Assembly: GCA_021234155.1 (NCBI GenBank)
Contig: JAJEKV010000005.1
Span: 558,001-622,000 of the forward strand
Reading direction: 5' to 3'
DNA from: Isoetes taiwanensis
Lineage: Eukaryota > Streptophyta > Lycopodiopsida > Isoetales > Isoetaceae
Length of the DNA stretch: 64,000 nt
Every line of letters begins with the position of its first letter. The stretch's first letter is position 1. Shown here in pieces: positions 22,363-32,872 of this stretch. Both the position numbers and the translations under genes were made by a program. The notes under the pieces are model-generated. The model had not been told where the DNA came from, ran no database searches, and saw only the letters and a list, made by a program, of their open reading frames with translations.

Positions 22363-23220
22363 AATACAGGAAATTGTGGAGTCGAATGGATCATTCGTAT
22401 CTAGAGAGAGATACATGCAAGATTTTAATAGGCTTAATTTTGATCTATAACAACGGATCTCAAAGGTGCAATAAATTGCACATCATCTTTGTCCCTATGG
22501 TTTTACAACAATTTGAATATGAACACAAAACTATATAAGTACTCGGTAATCAATGGTTGCCAGCCTTTGCATTTGTAAATTTGTTTGTAGTATCTCTAGC
22601 TTGGGGGCACATTCGCATAGTCAAGGAAAAACTATTGCTTCAAAAACATTAACATCATTCAATTACACTTGGTCTATTAGTAATTGGACAACGGGATTGA
22701 TTTCTTTATAGTCAAGGAAAAATCATTGCTCCAAACTAGAATAATGGGATTTCCTTCTTGATTTTCTCTGTGGACGGGACAAATGACAAAAGCAAAAAGG
22801 ATTTCATTTGCAATGCCTATACGACTTGCCACAAACCTCAAGCACATGATTGCCAACTTCATTAAGGCGTTAAAAAATGAAAGATCACAAACAATTGCTA
22901 AAGTATGGTCAAACATGATGCAATGAATGATTCCAGACAGCTCTTTGTCAAATTCCCACAATTCTTTGTTACCTTTTGTCTTCTTGCCTCCCTTCAACCT
23001 TAAATCCAAACAAGATAAACACTTGAGAAACCCCAACTAATCAACATTAGGACATCTCAAACTTCCTTATATATAGACCTTTCAATGAATGATACATTTC
23101 ATCCACATTGCCACATTGCGTTGAGTAAACTTAATGATCACCCCTTCCACATACCAAATTAAACAAATATACTTTGTTTCATATTTATACATCCATGCCC
23201 ACATAATGTGTTGTAGCTAA
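22363..23220. other. AT-rich non-coding stretch before the Helitron end
   Basis: No gene is recognised. A 119-residue minus-strand frame (22677-23036) has no family features and lacks compositional support. The stretch shares a repeated tcaaggaaaaa(c/t)att(g)cttc(c)aaa segment at 22622-22640 and 22714-22732. Confidence 0.5.
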
Positions 23221-23221
23221 G

Positions 23222-23249
23222 GCCCGGCAACGCCGGGCAATGTTACTAG
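23222..23249 (+). mobile_element. Helitron-type 3' terminus
   Basis: A GC hairpin (GCCCGGC, loop AAC, GCCGGGC) is followed after seven bases by CTAG and then T. This is the hairpin plus CTRR end of plant Helitrons, which insert between A and T. The element would lie to the left. A matching 5' TC end could not be fixed (a TCTAATTCG at 13486 is one candidate), and no Rep/helicase protein is present. At most it is a non-autonomous Helitron. Confidence 0.6.
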
Positions 23250-23250
23250 T

Positions 23251-23630
23251 TATATTTTGTAATGAAAATACTTCTACATTGAGTTTTCGCGGCCTTTCTC
23301 GACTCGCGAGTCAAGAAAGGCACGCTTGTCCTAATGATGAGACCATTTGTATGCTTCTTTGTGTGATTGGATGCAGCTATATTCTGTAAAAAAAAAAATG
23401 GTTGTATATTCCCTTTCCAGAGCTTTTCTGATTCGTGAGTCGAGAAAAGCACTGCCTATCCCAAGGATTAGACTATTTGTATGCTTGTTTGTGTGATTGG
23501 ATGCAGCCATATTCTGTAATGAAAATGCTTGTACATTGACTTTCCAGGACCTTTGTCGAGAAAGGCACTGCTTGTCCCGTTGATGAGACCATTTGTATGC
23601 TTCTTTGTGTGATTGGATGCAGCTATATGG
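23251..23630. repeat. three tandem ~115-130-bp units, each with a CTCGAC palindrome
   Basis: Each unit runs from a tgtaatgaaaat(a/g)ctt(c/g)tacattga segment, through a palindrome, to gagaccatttgtatgcttct and ttgtgtgattggatgcagc. Palindromes lie at 23296-23317 (one arm base changed), at 23426-23446 (worn), and a version reduced to ttgtcgagaaagg at about 23552. The first unit begins directly at the Helitron end, so the Helitron inserted into this array. A further worn copy lies at 24241-24261. Confidence 0.8.
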
Positions 23631-23728
23631 AATGAATGCTCTCCAATCTATTTTGAATTCTCCATTCTTTTCTTCGTTATGATTAATGGCACCGTAATTG
23701 TTAATCATGGACTCTCTTTGCTCCAGGT

Positions 23729-24150
23729 GGTTCAGGCACAGATCCCGCTCAGGCTACACTCCTGCCAGGGTTTTGGGATAAGCTTCTCGTGATTGCAGAC
23801 GCTATGGGACCTCAAGGGATGAAGAAGAGAGGAAGAACATTTCGCAAGTCCAGAAAGCTCAAAGGATCTTGCAAGCATTACATGACATCCACGGAGGTTG
23901 GGAAATGAGCATATTCAACTCGGCGATTGATGAAAAGATGCGAGAGGAGCGTGGAGAAATCGGGTGGACAGGTCAGCGAGTGGCTCACGAGGCACCTCCT
24001 CGTGAGGCATTCCACATTCTTCAAGTTGGCCCCAAGGCTTACAGACGACAAGAAGAAGCCCCGCACGTTCTTCCCCTAAGGTGGACCACCTACCATGATG
24101 ATGTAACTGTAGTGATAGCAAGACCACCATGGTCTCTGCGTTCGATGTAA
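23729..24150 (+). CDS. unknown protein, terminal exon
   Basis: After ctttgctccag (acceptor at about 23727), a frame open from about 23782 reads DEEERKNISQVQKAQRILQA, then LHDIHGGWEMSIFNSAIDEK, TGQRVAHEAPPREAFHILQV, TTYHDDVTVVIARPPW and ends at TAA 24148-24150. The first part of the exon is open in another phase (GSGTDPAQATLLPGFWDKLL). The palindromic repeat array upstream resembles that in the ParB-like pseudogene introns. It may be the last exon of that gene or of a relative, separated by inserted DNA. No domain is recognised. Confidence 0.4.
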
Positions 24151-24276
24151 AATACATTGTAACTATTCAATTTATTAAAAAAAAATCTTTTTGGTTTCAA
24201 TCTGTAATGAAATTCCTTTGTTTGCATTGTATTCTTCTTGTTCTCGACTCGCGATCCGAGATAACTATTCTTTTCT

Positions 24277-24606
24277 ACGTAAGCGAAATAACTATTTCGC
24301 TTACGTGAAACTGTTTTCGCGTAAGCGAAACAAAGGTTTTGCTTATGGCGAAAAAAAAAATCGGAAATTTTTTCGCTGCGGAGTTTAAATAGTTGTTCGC
24401 TTTTATGCCAAAACAGCCACAGAAGTTTAAACAACAACCATTTCGCCTTAACAAAAAAAAATTTTGAATTTTTGCATTAGCGACGTGAAATTGCTATTTC
24501 GCTTACTTGAAAATACGATTTTTTATTTTTATTTTTCTTTTTGAAATTTCCCGTAAGCGAAACAGAGGTTTGGATTACGCGAAAAGTTTTCGACGTCGGA
24601 ACTTTT
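24277..24606. repeat. second hairpin family, CGTAAGCGAAA / TTTCGCTTACG
   Basis: A perfect hairpin ACGTAAGCGAAAT - aact - ATTTCGCTTACGT occupies 24277-24306. More units follow in both orientations: cgcgtaagcgaaa (about 24319), cgctttta (24398), atttcgcc (24438), atttcgcttac (24494), ccgtaagcgaaa (24550) and ttacgcgaaaa (24574). No protein is encoded. The array differs in sequence from the CTCGAC family. Confidence 0.7.
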
Positions 24607-26690
24607 TTTTGCCATATTTTTGACGTATTATATATACTTCAAATTTGTACTGTATCATTCGAATAATACATAGTGAGTATAAAATGTATTGAACTTATCC
24701 CTGCTCTAATTAGAGAGAAACCCTAAATCTTCCGTCGCCTCTAGAAAGGATTTTAGTTTCTGTTGGATCAAAGTTAAAATGTATCTTGAATACTGGTGAC
24801 TAATTTGTAGTATAGTGGTCATTAAGATCCTTAAGCTTGAAAAGACACGATCAAAAGCATTGTTAGCCATCTAGATAAATATATACGATTGTATATCTAC
24901 ATAAATATTTTAATTCAATGTACTGGATATTATATTTTTTTACACCATTATGATAACTGTTGTTCTTAAATAATTTTAATAATGTATGTTTTGTATATAA
25001 TATATGATACTATAGGGAATAATCTATAAATAGAATATCAATTGTCATAATGTCATGTTGCATTTGCGATCTAATCAGATATTTAGATATCATAATAAAT
25101 TAAATATCATATGTCATTTGTCAAAATTGATATATATGATAGTAATTTGTTATATATCTCATAGATGTCAAATTTGTAAAATTAGTCATATATAACTATA
25201 GTCATATATATGTGAAATTTTATATTTTGCCAAATTTGTCATAAATGTTTAGAATGTATCATATAGTAGTATATATATATTTATCATATAAATCTACTCC
25301 ACGGTGCCTAATTAATATTGTGAATGTCGTGAACCAGCCCAAGTCAAATCCTCCCCTAAGTTGAACTTCATATCTTCTTCGCCATCATTCGAATGTTTTT
25401 TCTGTAATTGAGCACACAAACATAGGTTTGAGGGAGTAAGGCCCTCGTGTCCTCTTCTATTTACAATCTTTTCCCAAGGTATAAAAACATAGAGACAAAT
25501 TTGAAGGAATGAAGGCTTTCATAGATAAAGGTCTGCATTTAACCCTTGCATTGGTGGGCAGGTACAAGCAAAGAACACTTCCTCTAATCAACTTTGTTAG
25601 TCCCACTCTGGTCCAAGATCCTCTCCTAGCCACTTTTTGGCCCCACCAACTTCTGATCCACTAGTTCGAGATCAGAGCTCTGATTTGAAAATCATTTTCG
25701 ACAGCCTGAGTTGCAGTAGTAGAGGAGGTCTTGTATTAATACCCATATTTTACATATAAAATATGTTTTTTCAATACAAACGTACTTTACATATGTATGT
25801 AAAAAACCTTGGTCAAAATTCAACCATTTCTTTTGTTTTTATTTTTTAAATAATTCGTTTTTCAACCATTTGTTGACTACATTTATGTCCATAGACTTAC
25901 TTGAGACAATAGCCAAGCATCTAGAGCCAACATATAGCCAATTTCAAAGATCATTTTAAAGGAAAATAAGAAAAAATTATCATTAAAAAAAAAGTTTTTG
26001 TTAAAAATATTTTTATCAATACAATCTTGTACAATTATATGTTTTTTATAGGTATGTATGTAAGATATGAGACAACACTGAGTATATGAACCCGGTTAGG
26101 AGCCTCCATTTGATGTATTGATGTATATGATGTATTCTGTATATTGGGATGGATGTTTACTACCCTTCGAGGTAGTCTTGTTGTTATATGGATGTTACTA
26201 CTTATGTTGTATATATTACTTCCACTGATATAGGGACCCGTTGAGGACAGGCCAAAATGACACCTCCATGTCCTCTGCTCGTTTGTCTAGCCATCCAAGA
26301 CGCGAATTGGAAGGAGGCCCCATGCGACGGGCTGTCGTTGAATGGAGAAGACCTTTCGATATATACGGCGGGCTATCATACATAGCGTTGCTTAATATCC
26401 TTGAGTTTGAAGTCGTGGCTGACATTTCGTAACATTTTGAATGTCGAACGTCCCTTTAAGGCTGGAACTATCTTCTCTCATGGCAAGTCCTATGTTTGTG
26501 CAGCCCTCACTAGTAAGAGTGCATCTCAAATGTATCCCAAGCGAAATTAAGGTAATGCAAGGCCACAGATCTCTTAATTAGGATTACATGGTCGATGTTC
26601 TCGCGAAGTTTGGAATGAGTACCGAAGCTGGAAAGTGTTGATGGCAAGTAAACTGCCTCTCCTTCCCTGTGGCTGTATTGTTTGTGGAAA
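24607..26690. other. AT-rich non-coding stretch
   Basis: Strongly AT-rich, with TATATA runs around 25270-25290 and homopolymers. No gene is recognised. At 26241-26432 a 63-residue plus-strand frame ends YGGLSYIALLNILEFEVVAD; it looks somewhat protein-like but cannot be assigned. Confidence 0.5.
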
Positions 26691-26694
26691 ACTA

Positions 26695-27602
26695 CTATAT
26701 GACCCTGAATGAGCGAAGGGAGATAGTAGCATAAAGCTTCCCCATCCCGACTGCGGAGCTAAACTTTTTTCTCATGGTTATTTGGCCTTGTATTTCTATT
26801 GCCATTAGATCTTCACGATCCTTCTTCATCAAAATGGCACTATCAAGGTTAATATGACTGCCCTTCAGGGTTTGGCCCCATGATGACGTGACTTGCTTAG
26901 GTATGACCATGCTCCAATGCTTATACAATCTTGCTTGAATTGCTTGAAACTCCTCTTGATCTAGAAAATCTTGATGCTGCATCCAATGCTTGATAAAATC
27001 ATATGCTTATATGTCCATGATATATGACCCTCTTTCGGCTATTTTCCTGAAAATTCCTGCTTTGAATCATAAAATCATCATTATAGGTATCAATGATCAT
27101 AAATAGGAGTTCATCTATGTGAAAGTCTTGATCAATCTAATATGGTAGGTATAGGATGTCAATTGCTAAAAAGTACTCCTCCCCTTCAATAATAATTGGT
27201 ATAAGAGATGTGATTCTACCTGGGGGAACTATTGCCTTTCTTGGGAGGTCCTCTATGGTCTCGACATATTTCTCTAATTGCTTGGCTAGTCTGGCTTCGT
27301 TTTCAAAGTTATGGACTTCCTCCTCATAGTCCTCTTCTCCTTCCTGATACTCGGGTGATGGGCCTTCTAAAAGATTGGCCTTGGTGTCGAATTCTTCTAA
27401 ATATGGCCTAGCTACTCTCATATAGTGCTAGGTCAAGTGGCTGCACTGACGGTTCCGCTGTCTTGTTTATTGTCTGATAATGCAAGAAGATTGCTAAGCC
27501 TGCTTGTGTTGATAGATATTTGTGCCCTTGGACCTTCCATGTCATATACTCTGGCATTCTTTCAGTCATTTTCCTAGTTGGTTTCTCTTGTGCACGACTC
27601 AT
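26695..27602 (-). pseudogene. broken unknown protein-coding region
   Basis: On the minus strand, a frame at 27602-27408 (MSRAQEKPTRKMTERMPEYM ...) ends where another phase takes over in mid-protein at 27421 (RVARPYLEEFDTKANLLEGP, EEDYEEEVHNFENEARLAKQ). That is a typical one-base frameshift overlap. The second frame stops at 27137. A third open part at 26982-26695 reads QHQDFLDQEEFQAIQARLYK. The composition looks like real protein (Glu/Lys/Leu-rich, possible coiled coil). I do not recognise the family; a retroelement Gag-like origin is possible but unproved. Confidence 0.4.
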
Positions 27603-28285
27603 TGCTGTTGTGATAGCTTTAAGAGAGATCCATATTCTGCTTTACTCTTGGAGTCTCACTTCCTGGCCCTGGAGCTGTTGATTATATCAACTAAGGATAT
27701 CTTGATAATAAGGTGTTTTTTATGTTGTCTCATAAGGATCAAATATGTGCTATAAGACTTAAAATACCCCGTCAATTGATGCCTCTTTGATATGCTCTAA
27801 GTTGCAATACCATTCAATCAAATTCTGTAAGCGCCACAGAACTAGGCAAGGTGCAAAAAAAAGCTACGTAAAATGATGAGAGGTATGAAAAATCGTCTGA
27901 GTAAACTCCTTGTGGTTTTAAGTAGTAGCGGGAGAGGGTTTTTATACACAAAAGGCGCTTAGGGTTCCGTGCCAAAATCCTAATTTTTCAAAGTTTAGGT
28001 TTTGTCATGTGAAATGAGTATTTGGGGCTTGAAAGTCAAATAATCCATTTATCTCCTTTTAAACTACTTAATGTCACTAACATGACAAGTTGAACTAGTT
28101 AACAAAAAAAAGTTAATGCCACTAACAACTTTTTCGAACTTGCACAAGGCCTAGGCATAAGGTATAATTTGACAAGGGCTAAGCACAAGTGTATTGGCAC
28201 AAGGGTGTAATGGTGCAAAGATGTAGTGAAAGAAAAAAGAAATTATAAGGTGTAATGTAATATTCATTAGGGTTGTAATATAACA

Positions 28286-28333
28286 AGGAAGGAAGGAAGG
28301 AAGGAAGGAAGGAAGGAAGGAAGGAAGGAAGGT
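28286..28333. repeat. AAGG microsatellite, about 12 repeats
   Basis: Perfect tandem AAGG (CCTT on the other strand). It sits right at the 3' side of the minus-strand LINE remnant and may be that element's tail. Confidence 0.95.
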
Positions 28334-29580
28334 ATTTTTATCGTCCACGGAGACCAATCGGTCTATGGGACCTAATACAAAAGTGCAGCAAGGGGATTAC
28401 TACCCGGATTAAAAAACCCCCGTCCCGAAGGGTTTTCAAGGGAAAAACTGTGGCAGCAATCAGCCTGCTGACAAACTGTTCTAATATACAAAATGCAAAA
28501 ACACACAAATATATACACTCATGCACCGCACCCGTAGTGCCTGATCAGCGGGCAGCCATGCGGGGGCAAAGGTGAGCTCGCAAATCTAGTACCTCCTGAA
28601 TGTATGACCCTAAAGCCCGTACTGAATGTGCTCCTTGTAATGGGCCGTTTTGACCTGCTCTAGAGCGTCGGGGTCCCAGAGCTTGCCAAGGAAGCAAGCG
28701 CCCGTGTACTCCCCAAGCAGTCGTCACGATCGGGCCTCTGTCCACTGCGACGCACATTTTGTTTTGCACGCTCCATCCGGGCGTAACCACCGATATCTCT
28801 TACCCTCCAACAGTTCCCCGAGCCGGCCAAGGGCCCATTGCCACAAGCCAGAAGCCAAAAAGGGGAGCCGAAAGCATCACCCATATTAACCACTTTCTGA
28901 AAAATAGACTTATGTGTCTATCAAGGGCTGCCACTGGCTGCAAGAATCCAGTTTCGCAAGCAAAATCCGATAGGGGACTCTAAGGTTTCACCCCAAGTGC
29001 GTGCCAAAAAATGCCTTATGCACCTGCCCAAGTCATTCCAGGTCGCCAAAGAGACGACCGGCCCCAAAACTCGACCCCCTACTGTAGGACAGCTCGACTA
29101 AAAAGGAAAAAACAGATGTGATCGATGGCCCCAATCATAGAGTCACCTGGTGATTGTTGTTCTACATGGCATAAAGCGCTTCTCGCCGGGCCGCCACCTT
29201 CAAGAAGCGGATGGACGCCTCCCAATAGAGCTGCAGGAGGGGAACTCCACCCCTAGGTACTTGTAGGTGGGTGTGACCTCTACAGGCTGTCCCCGATATG
29301 TGAGTGCAGGAGGCGTGGGGTGGCGTGAAGAGGATATGAGAACCACCCTGGTCTTGGCCAGATTCACGCGCATGTCTCAGAGTCCCCGATTGCACGTGTC
29401 TAGGGCATCCAGATGAGACTGCATAGCTTCTGGGGTCTGGGCCAGAAGGTCAACATCGTCAAGATAGATGAGCCGGGCGGATGACCCGGTGCAAAAAGTC
29501 GTATGCCATCCCCCCTCCCCATGCTCAAGAAGCCGTGGCTCTAACTGATCAATGTAGAGGCCAAACCATAAAAGAAAAAA
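28334..29580 (-). mobile_element. decayed non-LTR retrotransposon (LINE), RT region
   Basis: Read on the minus strand from about 29570: LLWFGLYIDQLEPRLLEHGE, then RLIYLDDVDLLAQTPEAMQS, MRVNLAKTRVVLISSSR, and YRGQPVEVTPTYKYLGVEF. These are the RT palm (YLDD catalytic box), the NLxKTK-like and the YKYLG blocks of LINE reverse transcriptases. Stops and phase breaks occur (for example between DTCNRGL and DMRVN). Downstream to about 28540 come scattered pieces such as LEQVKTAHYKEHIQYGL and IQEVLDLRAHLCPRMA, fitting a LINE C-terminal region. The CCTT microsatellite at 28286-28333 lies at the 3' end. The 5' part is missing. Confidence 0.75.
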
Positions 29581-29818
29581 AGACTACAAGACGTACTATA
29601 ATGTTCCTACTATTGAGACGTCATTTTTAATATGTTTAAAGTAGAAGGTAGGTTTAAAAAAAAATAGGTAAGACATAGAAGATAAGGTTTTTCAAAATAG
29701 GTATGTACGATAAGATCAAGGCTTATTATTTGGGGCAAAAGGGAGAAATGGCAGAGCATGTTTAGGTAAAAAAAAAAAAAGAAAAGGCAGAGCGAAAGGG
29801 GTCGAGGCTGCATTTTTT

Positions 29819-30606
29819 TAACGAACCCAGTGGCTTAGACTAGCTTATAATTGCATGTTTCTAGTAGGGTAAGGGGCGTAGTGGCTTGCCTTGCACCAGT
29901 ATCGGATTGTGTAAGATCATTCTGATATGCTTCCATGGGTGTGTTGGGGCGGCATTTAAATCTACAAAAGCACATTAGCTAAGGTTATTAAAGCATTAAA
30001 AGGTTAAATTCAAAAAAAGTGAGCACACTAAATGGGGGAAGAGCAAAATCGTGGCTGCCAGATAGCAGCATTCCAATTAGAGAGGCATGTAGCATGCCAA
30101 ATTAACATATGGCTTGATGGTGAAAGGAGGAGAAAAGAGAAGCGGATGGAGGTTGAGCAAAGTGGAGGCTGAGCAAGAAGAAAGGGTCCAAAGCCAAGAA
30201 TTCAGGTGGGGATTTGATTTGTGTCTTGATTTTACGGCCTGATTGAGGGGGCGGATTGTGTAGAGCAGTTTTTGTGAAGCATAGACACCATCGCCATGTG
30301 ATCCAAATCCCAGTCTAGAAGTAGAATCCTTCATGTTAAATTGCTCTGTCAATTCAAAAGCAGTAGACCCTGATTGAATTCGGCCTAAGTTTGCATCTGA
30401 TTTCTGTGAAGAACCATCATTTGGCCTGTCTACTTTCTCGGCCTTAGAATGATCTGTAGATCCATTCTTTTTCCCTGATTCAGTTCTCAAAGATAGTTCT
30501 TGTCTTCTAAATCCATTTTCGGAAGAGATTCCTGGCTTGGGCGAGCTAGGAAATCCAGTCGGCCAGGCCAAAAGGGCCGCTGTTGGGCGCCGACGATGCT
30601 GTTACA
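29819..30606 (+). repeat. gypsy 5' LTR, internally deleted
   Basis: From taacgaacccagtggc to gatgctgttaca. Compared with the 3' LTR (897 bp) it misses about 80 bp, from tgatcctggaattc to gggctggcc, which includes the TATATAAG element, plus a shorter piece near 30385. The initial TG is not preserved (a T-run precedes taacg). Confidence 0.9.
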
Positions 30607-30619
30607 GGTTTTTTTTTAT

Positions 30620-30811
30620 TGCCAATGATGGTTCTTCACAGAAATTAGATGCAAAATTGGATTTCCAGATTCTAAAAGCCGAATTCAATCAGGGTCTACT
30701 GCTTTTGAATTGACAGAGCAATTTAACATGAAGGATTCTACTTCTAGACTGGGATTTGGATCACATGCCGATGATGTCTATTCTTCACAAAAACTGCTCT
30801 ACACAATTCGC
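30620..30811 (-). repeat. inverted LTR fragment
   Basis: This stretch is the reverse complement of the LTR interior (about 30247-30425 in the 5' LTR), for example atgatggttcttcacagaaa against tttctgtgaagaaccatcat. It forms a palindrome with arms of about 180 bp around a loop of about 200 bp. It retains ttccagattctaaaag, which the 5' LTR here has lost but the 3' LTR keeps, so it was copied from another LTR. Confidence 0.85.
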
Positions 30812-30829
30812 CATACTGAAACAGACCTA

Positions 30830-31025
30830 GCCCCTTGGCCTAGGCCGTTGCACTAAATAATTCGGATATAGACAACCATGTAACCATGAACTTCTATTCA
30901 TAAAGCTTCGTTACAACAAAAAAATTTACATAAGGGCCAGGGCCACACATAATTGAAATAGTTCACAATTGCACCCACATAAATAATACCCACACATTAT
31001 ATACATAACCCAAGCAACAACGTTA
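30830..31025 (-). repeat. inverted copy of the 36.9-37.1 kb segment
   Basis: Reverse complement of about 36915-37090 (ggttatgtatataatgtgtg ... ttatttagtgcaacggccta). It carries the same ggccctggcc block. It lies between the inverted LTR fragment and gag, showing that the leader was replaced by rearranged DNA shared with the tandem duplication further on. Confidence 0.8.
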
Positions 31026-31128
31026 AGAAAACTCCCGACTTATTAAAGGCAACCATTGCCGATATGCTATTACCTGGATCTGATGAGAAGAGTATAAGAA
31101 GGCTAATCAGCTTTTTCTGAGCCATATC

Positions 31129-31741
31129 ACATGGGGTACCTTCAAGGTAGCATTTAAACTCCATTATTTACCTGCTGGGTTTGAGCTAGAGCAGATGAAC
31201 AAATTCCAAAATTTGGTTCAAGAAGATACAGTAGAAGTATATGCCAATGCATTTAAGGCATTGCAACCATATGGACCCACCATGACAGTGGCACAATTAG
31301 CTGACAAGTTTATTCGTGGGCTCAAGCCGGACTGGAGTTGGCTTTGTTAGTTGGAAGGTTGGAAGGGTAACATATCCCAGCTTAAAAGAAGCTATCCGAG
31401 TCTCCAAGTTTAAAGAGCAAGTCCAGAATCGGATCACCAAAAGTCGAGAGGAAACAACCCAACCTTGGAAATCAGAAAAGAAATACCCTCATAAGCAGAG
31501 AGAAAGATCTTTTGCGGCTTCTGGAGATACCAGAGGAAATGCACGCCCTACTCCAGAGAGGCAGCCAAATGGACCAAGCTGGATGAGTTCCGAGAAACAG
31601 GAACGTTGCCGCCGAGAAAGATTGTGTTACTATTGCAAAGAAGCTGGGCATATTTCAGCTCGTTGTCCTAGAAAGTGGCAAAATAAGGGCAATGCAGGAC
31701 CGCAAGCTAGTAGTGGGAACCCAGGAAACGCCAAGTGTTAG
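31129..31741 (+). pseudogene. gag: gypsy Gag
   Basis: Starts in mid-protein: TFKVAFKLHYLPAGFELEQM, VEVYANAFKALQPYGP and VAQLADKFIRGLKPDWS match the retrotransposon Gag core. A frame change at about 31345 leads to a basic region and the zinc knuckle C-YY-C-KEAG-H-ISAR-C (CX2CX4HX4C) at about 31627-31670. It stops at 31739-31741. The N-terminus is missing and the frame is broken. Confidence 0.85.
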
Positions 31742-31819
31742 TGGACCTCGAAATACTCGTACGGAGGAGAGGCCTGCACGAGCTCAAGCGGTTACATTAG
31801 AAGAAACAGGACACCCGAT

Positions 31820-32503
31820 ATGCGTGCATACGCCATTGGTGGAGACCCTGCTGAGTATATTGCTACTGACGTTATCCATCTACCAGGTAGTATTCGAACG
31901 CAACCTTTTTATTTTCTGATTGACAGTGGTAGCACACACAATTTCATTTCACCTAGATTGGTTGCTCAGATGGGTTTGAGTGTCATTGCACAAAATCCTA
32001 GATCTGTAGAGTTAGCAGATGGTGTGATTAAGATGTCAAATGGGTTTGTGCCTCGCTTGGACTTTAAACTTTGTGAGATAAAGTTTCATACTAACTTTGA
32101 AATCCTTGATCTGGGTAAGTATGATTTAATTCTGGGAATGTCGTGGTTGAAAGCCGTAGGGGCCTACATCGACTGTAAAGGCAAGGCTGTCCTTTGCACC
32201 TTGTCAAATGTCTCTATCAAGAGATTGGGTAGTGATCGCGCATGCTTTCTGGGCCTTCTATTGACCTGCAAGCAGGCAAAGCGCTATTTGCGCAAGGGAG
32301 GAATCATGTATGTTGGAATGATAAGTAAAGTTGCAAAAATGCAAGAAACTATTGTTCCAAAAGCTATTCAGATTGTGTTAGAAGAATTCAGGGATGTGTT
32401 TCCTGACAAGTTAACAGAACTACCTCTCTTTCGTGATGTGAATCATGATATTGAATTGCTTCCAGGATCTGCACCACCTTTCGCGACCTCCTTATCGTTT
32501 TAA
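31820..32503 (+). pseudogene. pol: gypsy aspartic protease and RT N-terminus
   Basis: FYFLIDSGSTHNFISPRLV holds the retropepsin D-S-G motif, followed by ILGMSWLKAVGAYIDC (the ILG block). It then runs to EEFRDVFPDKLTELP and DVNHDIELLPGSAPP, the junction to RT. The frame is lost near 32490 (stop at 32501-32503), where RPPYR-type sequence would continue. Confidence 0.88.
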
Positions 32504-32542
32504 TGTGGTAGAGATGGCAAAACTTAAAAAGCAGTTGAAGAA

Positions 32543-32872
32543 TTGGTAGATCAAGGCTTTATTAGGCCTAGCACATCTCCATTTGGAGCTCCTGTCTTAT
32601 TTGTAAAGAAGAAGGATGGAAGTCTGCGTTTGTTTGTTGACTATAGGCTGTTGAATCAGGTAACTATCAAGAATGGTTACGCTTTGCCACGAGTAGATGA
32701 TCTAGTTGATCAATTAAGTGGTAGCAAGTTCTTTTCAAACATTGACTTGCAATCTGGCTACCACCAGATCCAGATTAAGGAAGAGGATATCTCTAAGACT
32801 GCTTTTTGCACCAGGTATGGGCATTATGAATTTGTGGTAATGTTATTTGGGCTTACGAATGCACCCAGTTGA
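32543..32872 (+). pseudogene. pol: gypsy RT N-terminal half
   Basis: [60 protein letters not shown] and [13 protein letters not shown] are the RT finger/palm blocks up to motif B. The sequence then jumps directly to YLGHVVS at about 32872. The segment that normally carries the YxDD catalytic residues is absent, a deletion of roughly 60 residues. Confidence 0.9.

Noticed and set aside
22677-23036. 119-residue minus-strand frame
   Set aside because: AT-rich context, no motif, no related copy. Probably chance.
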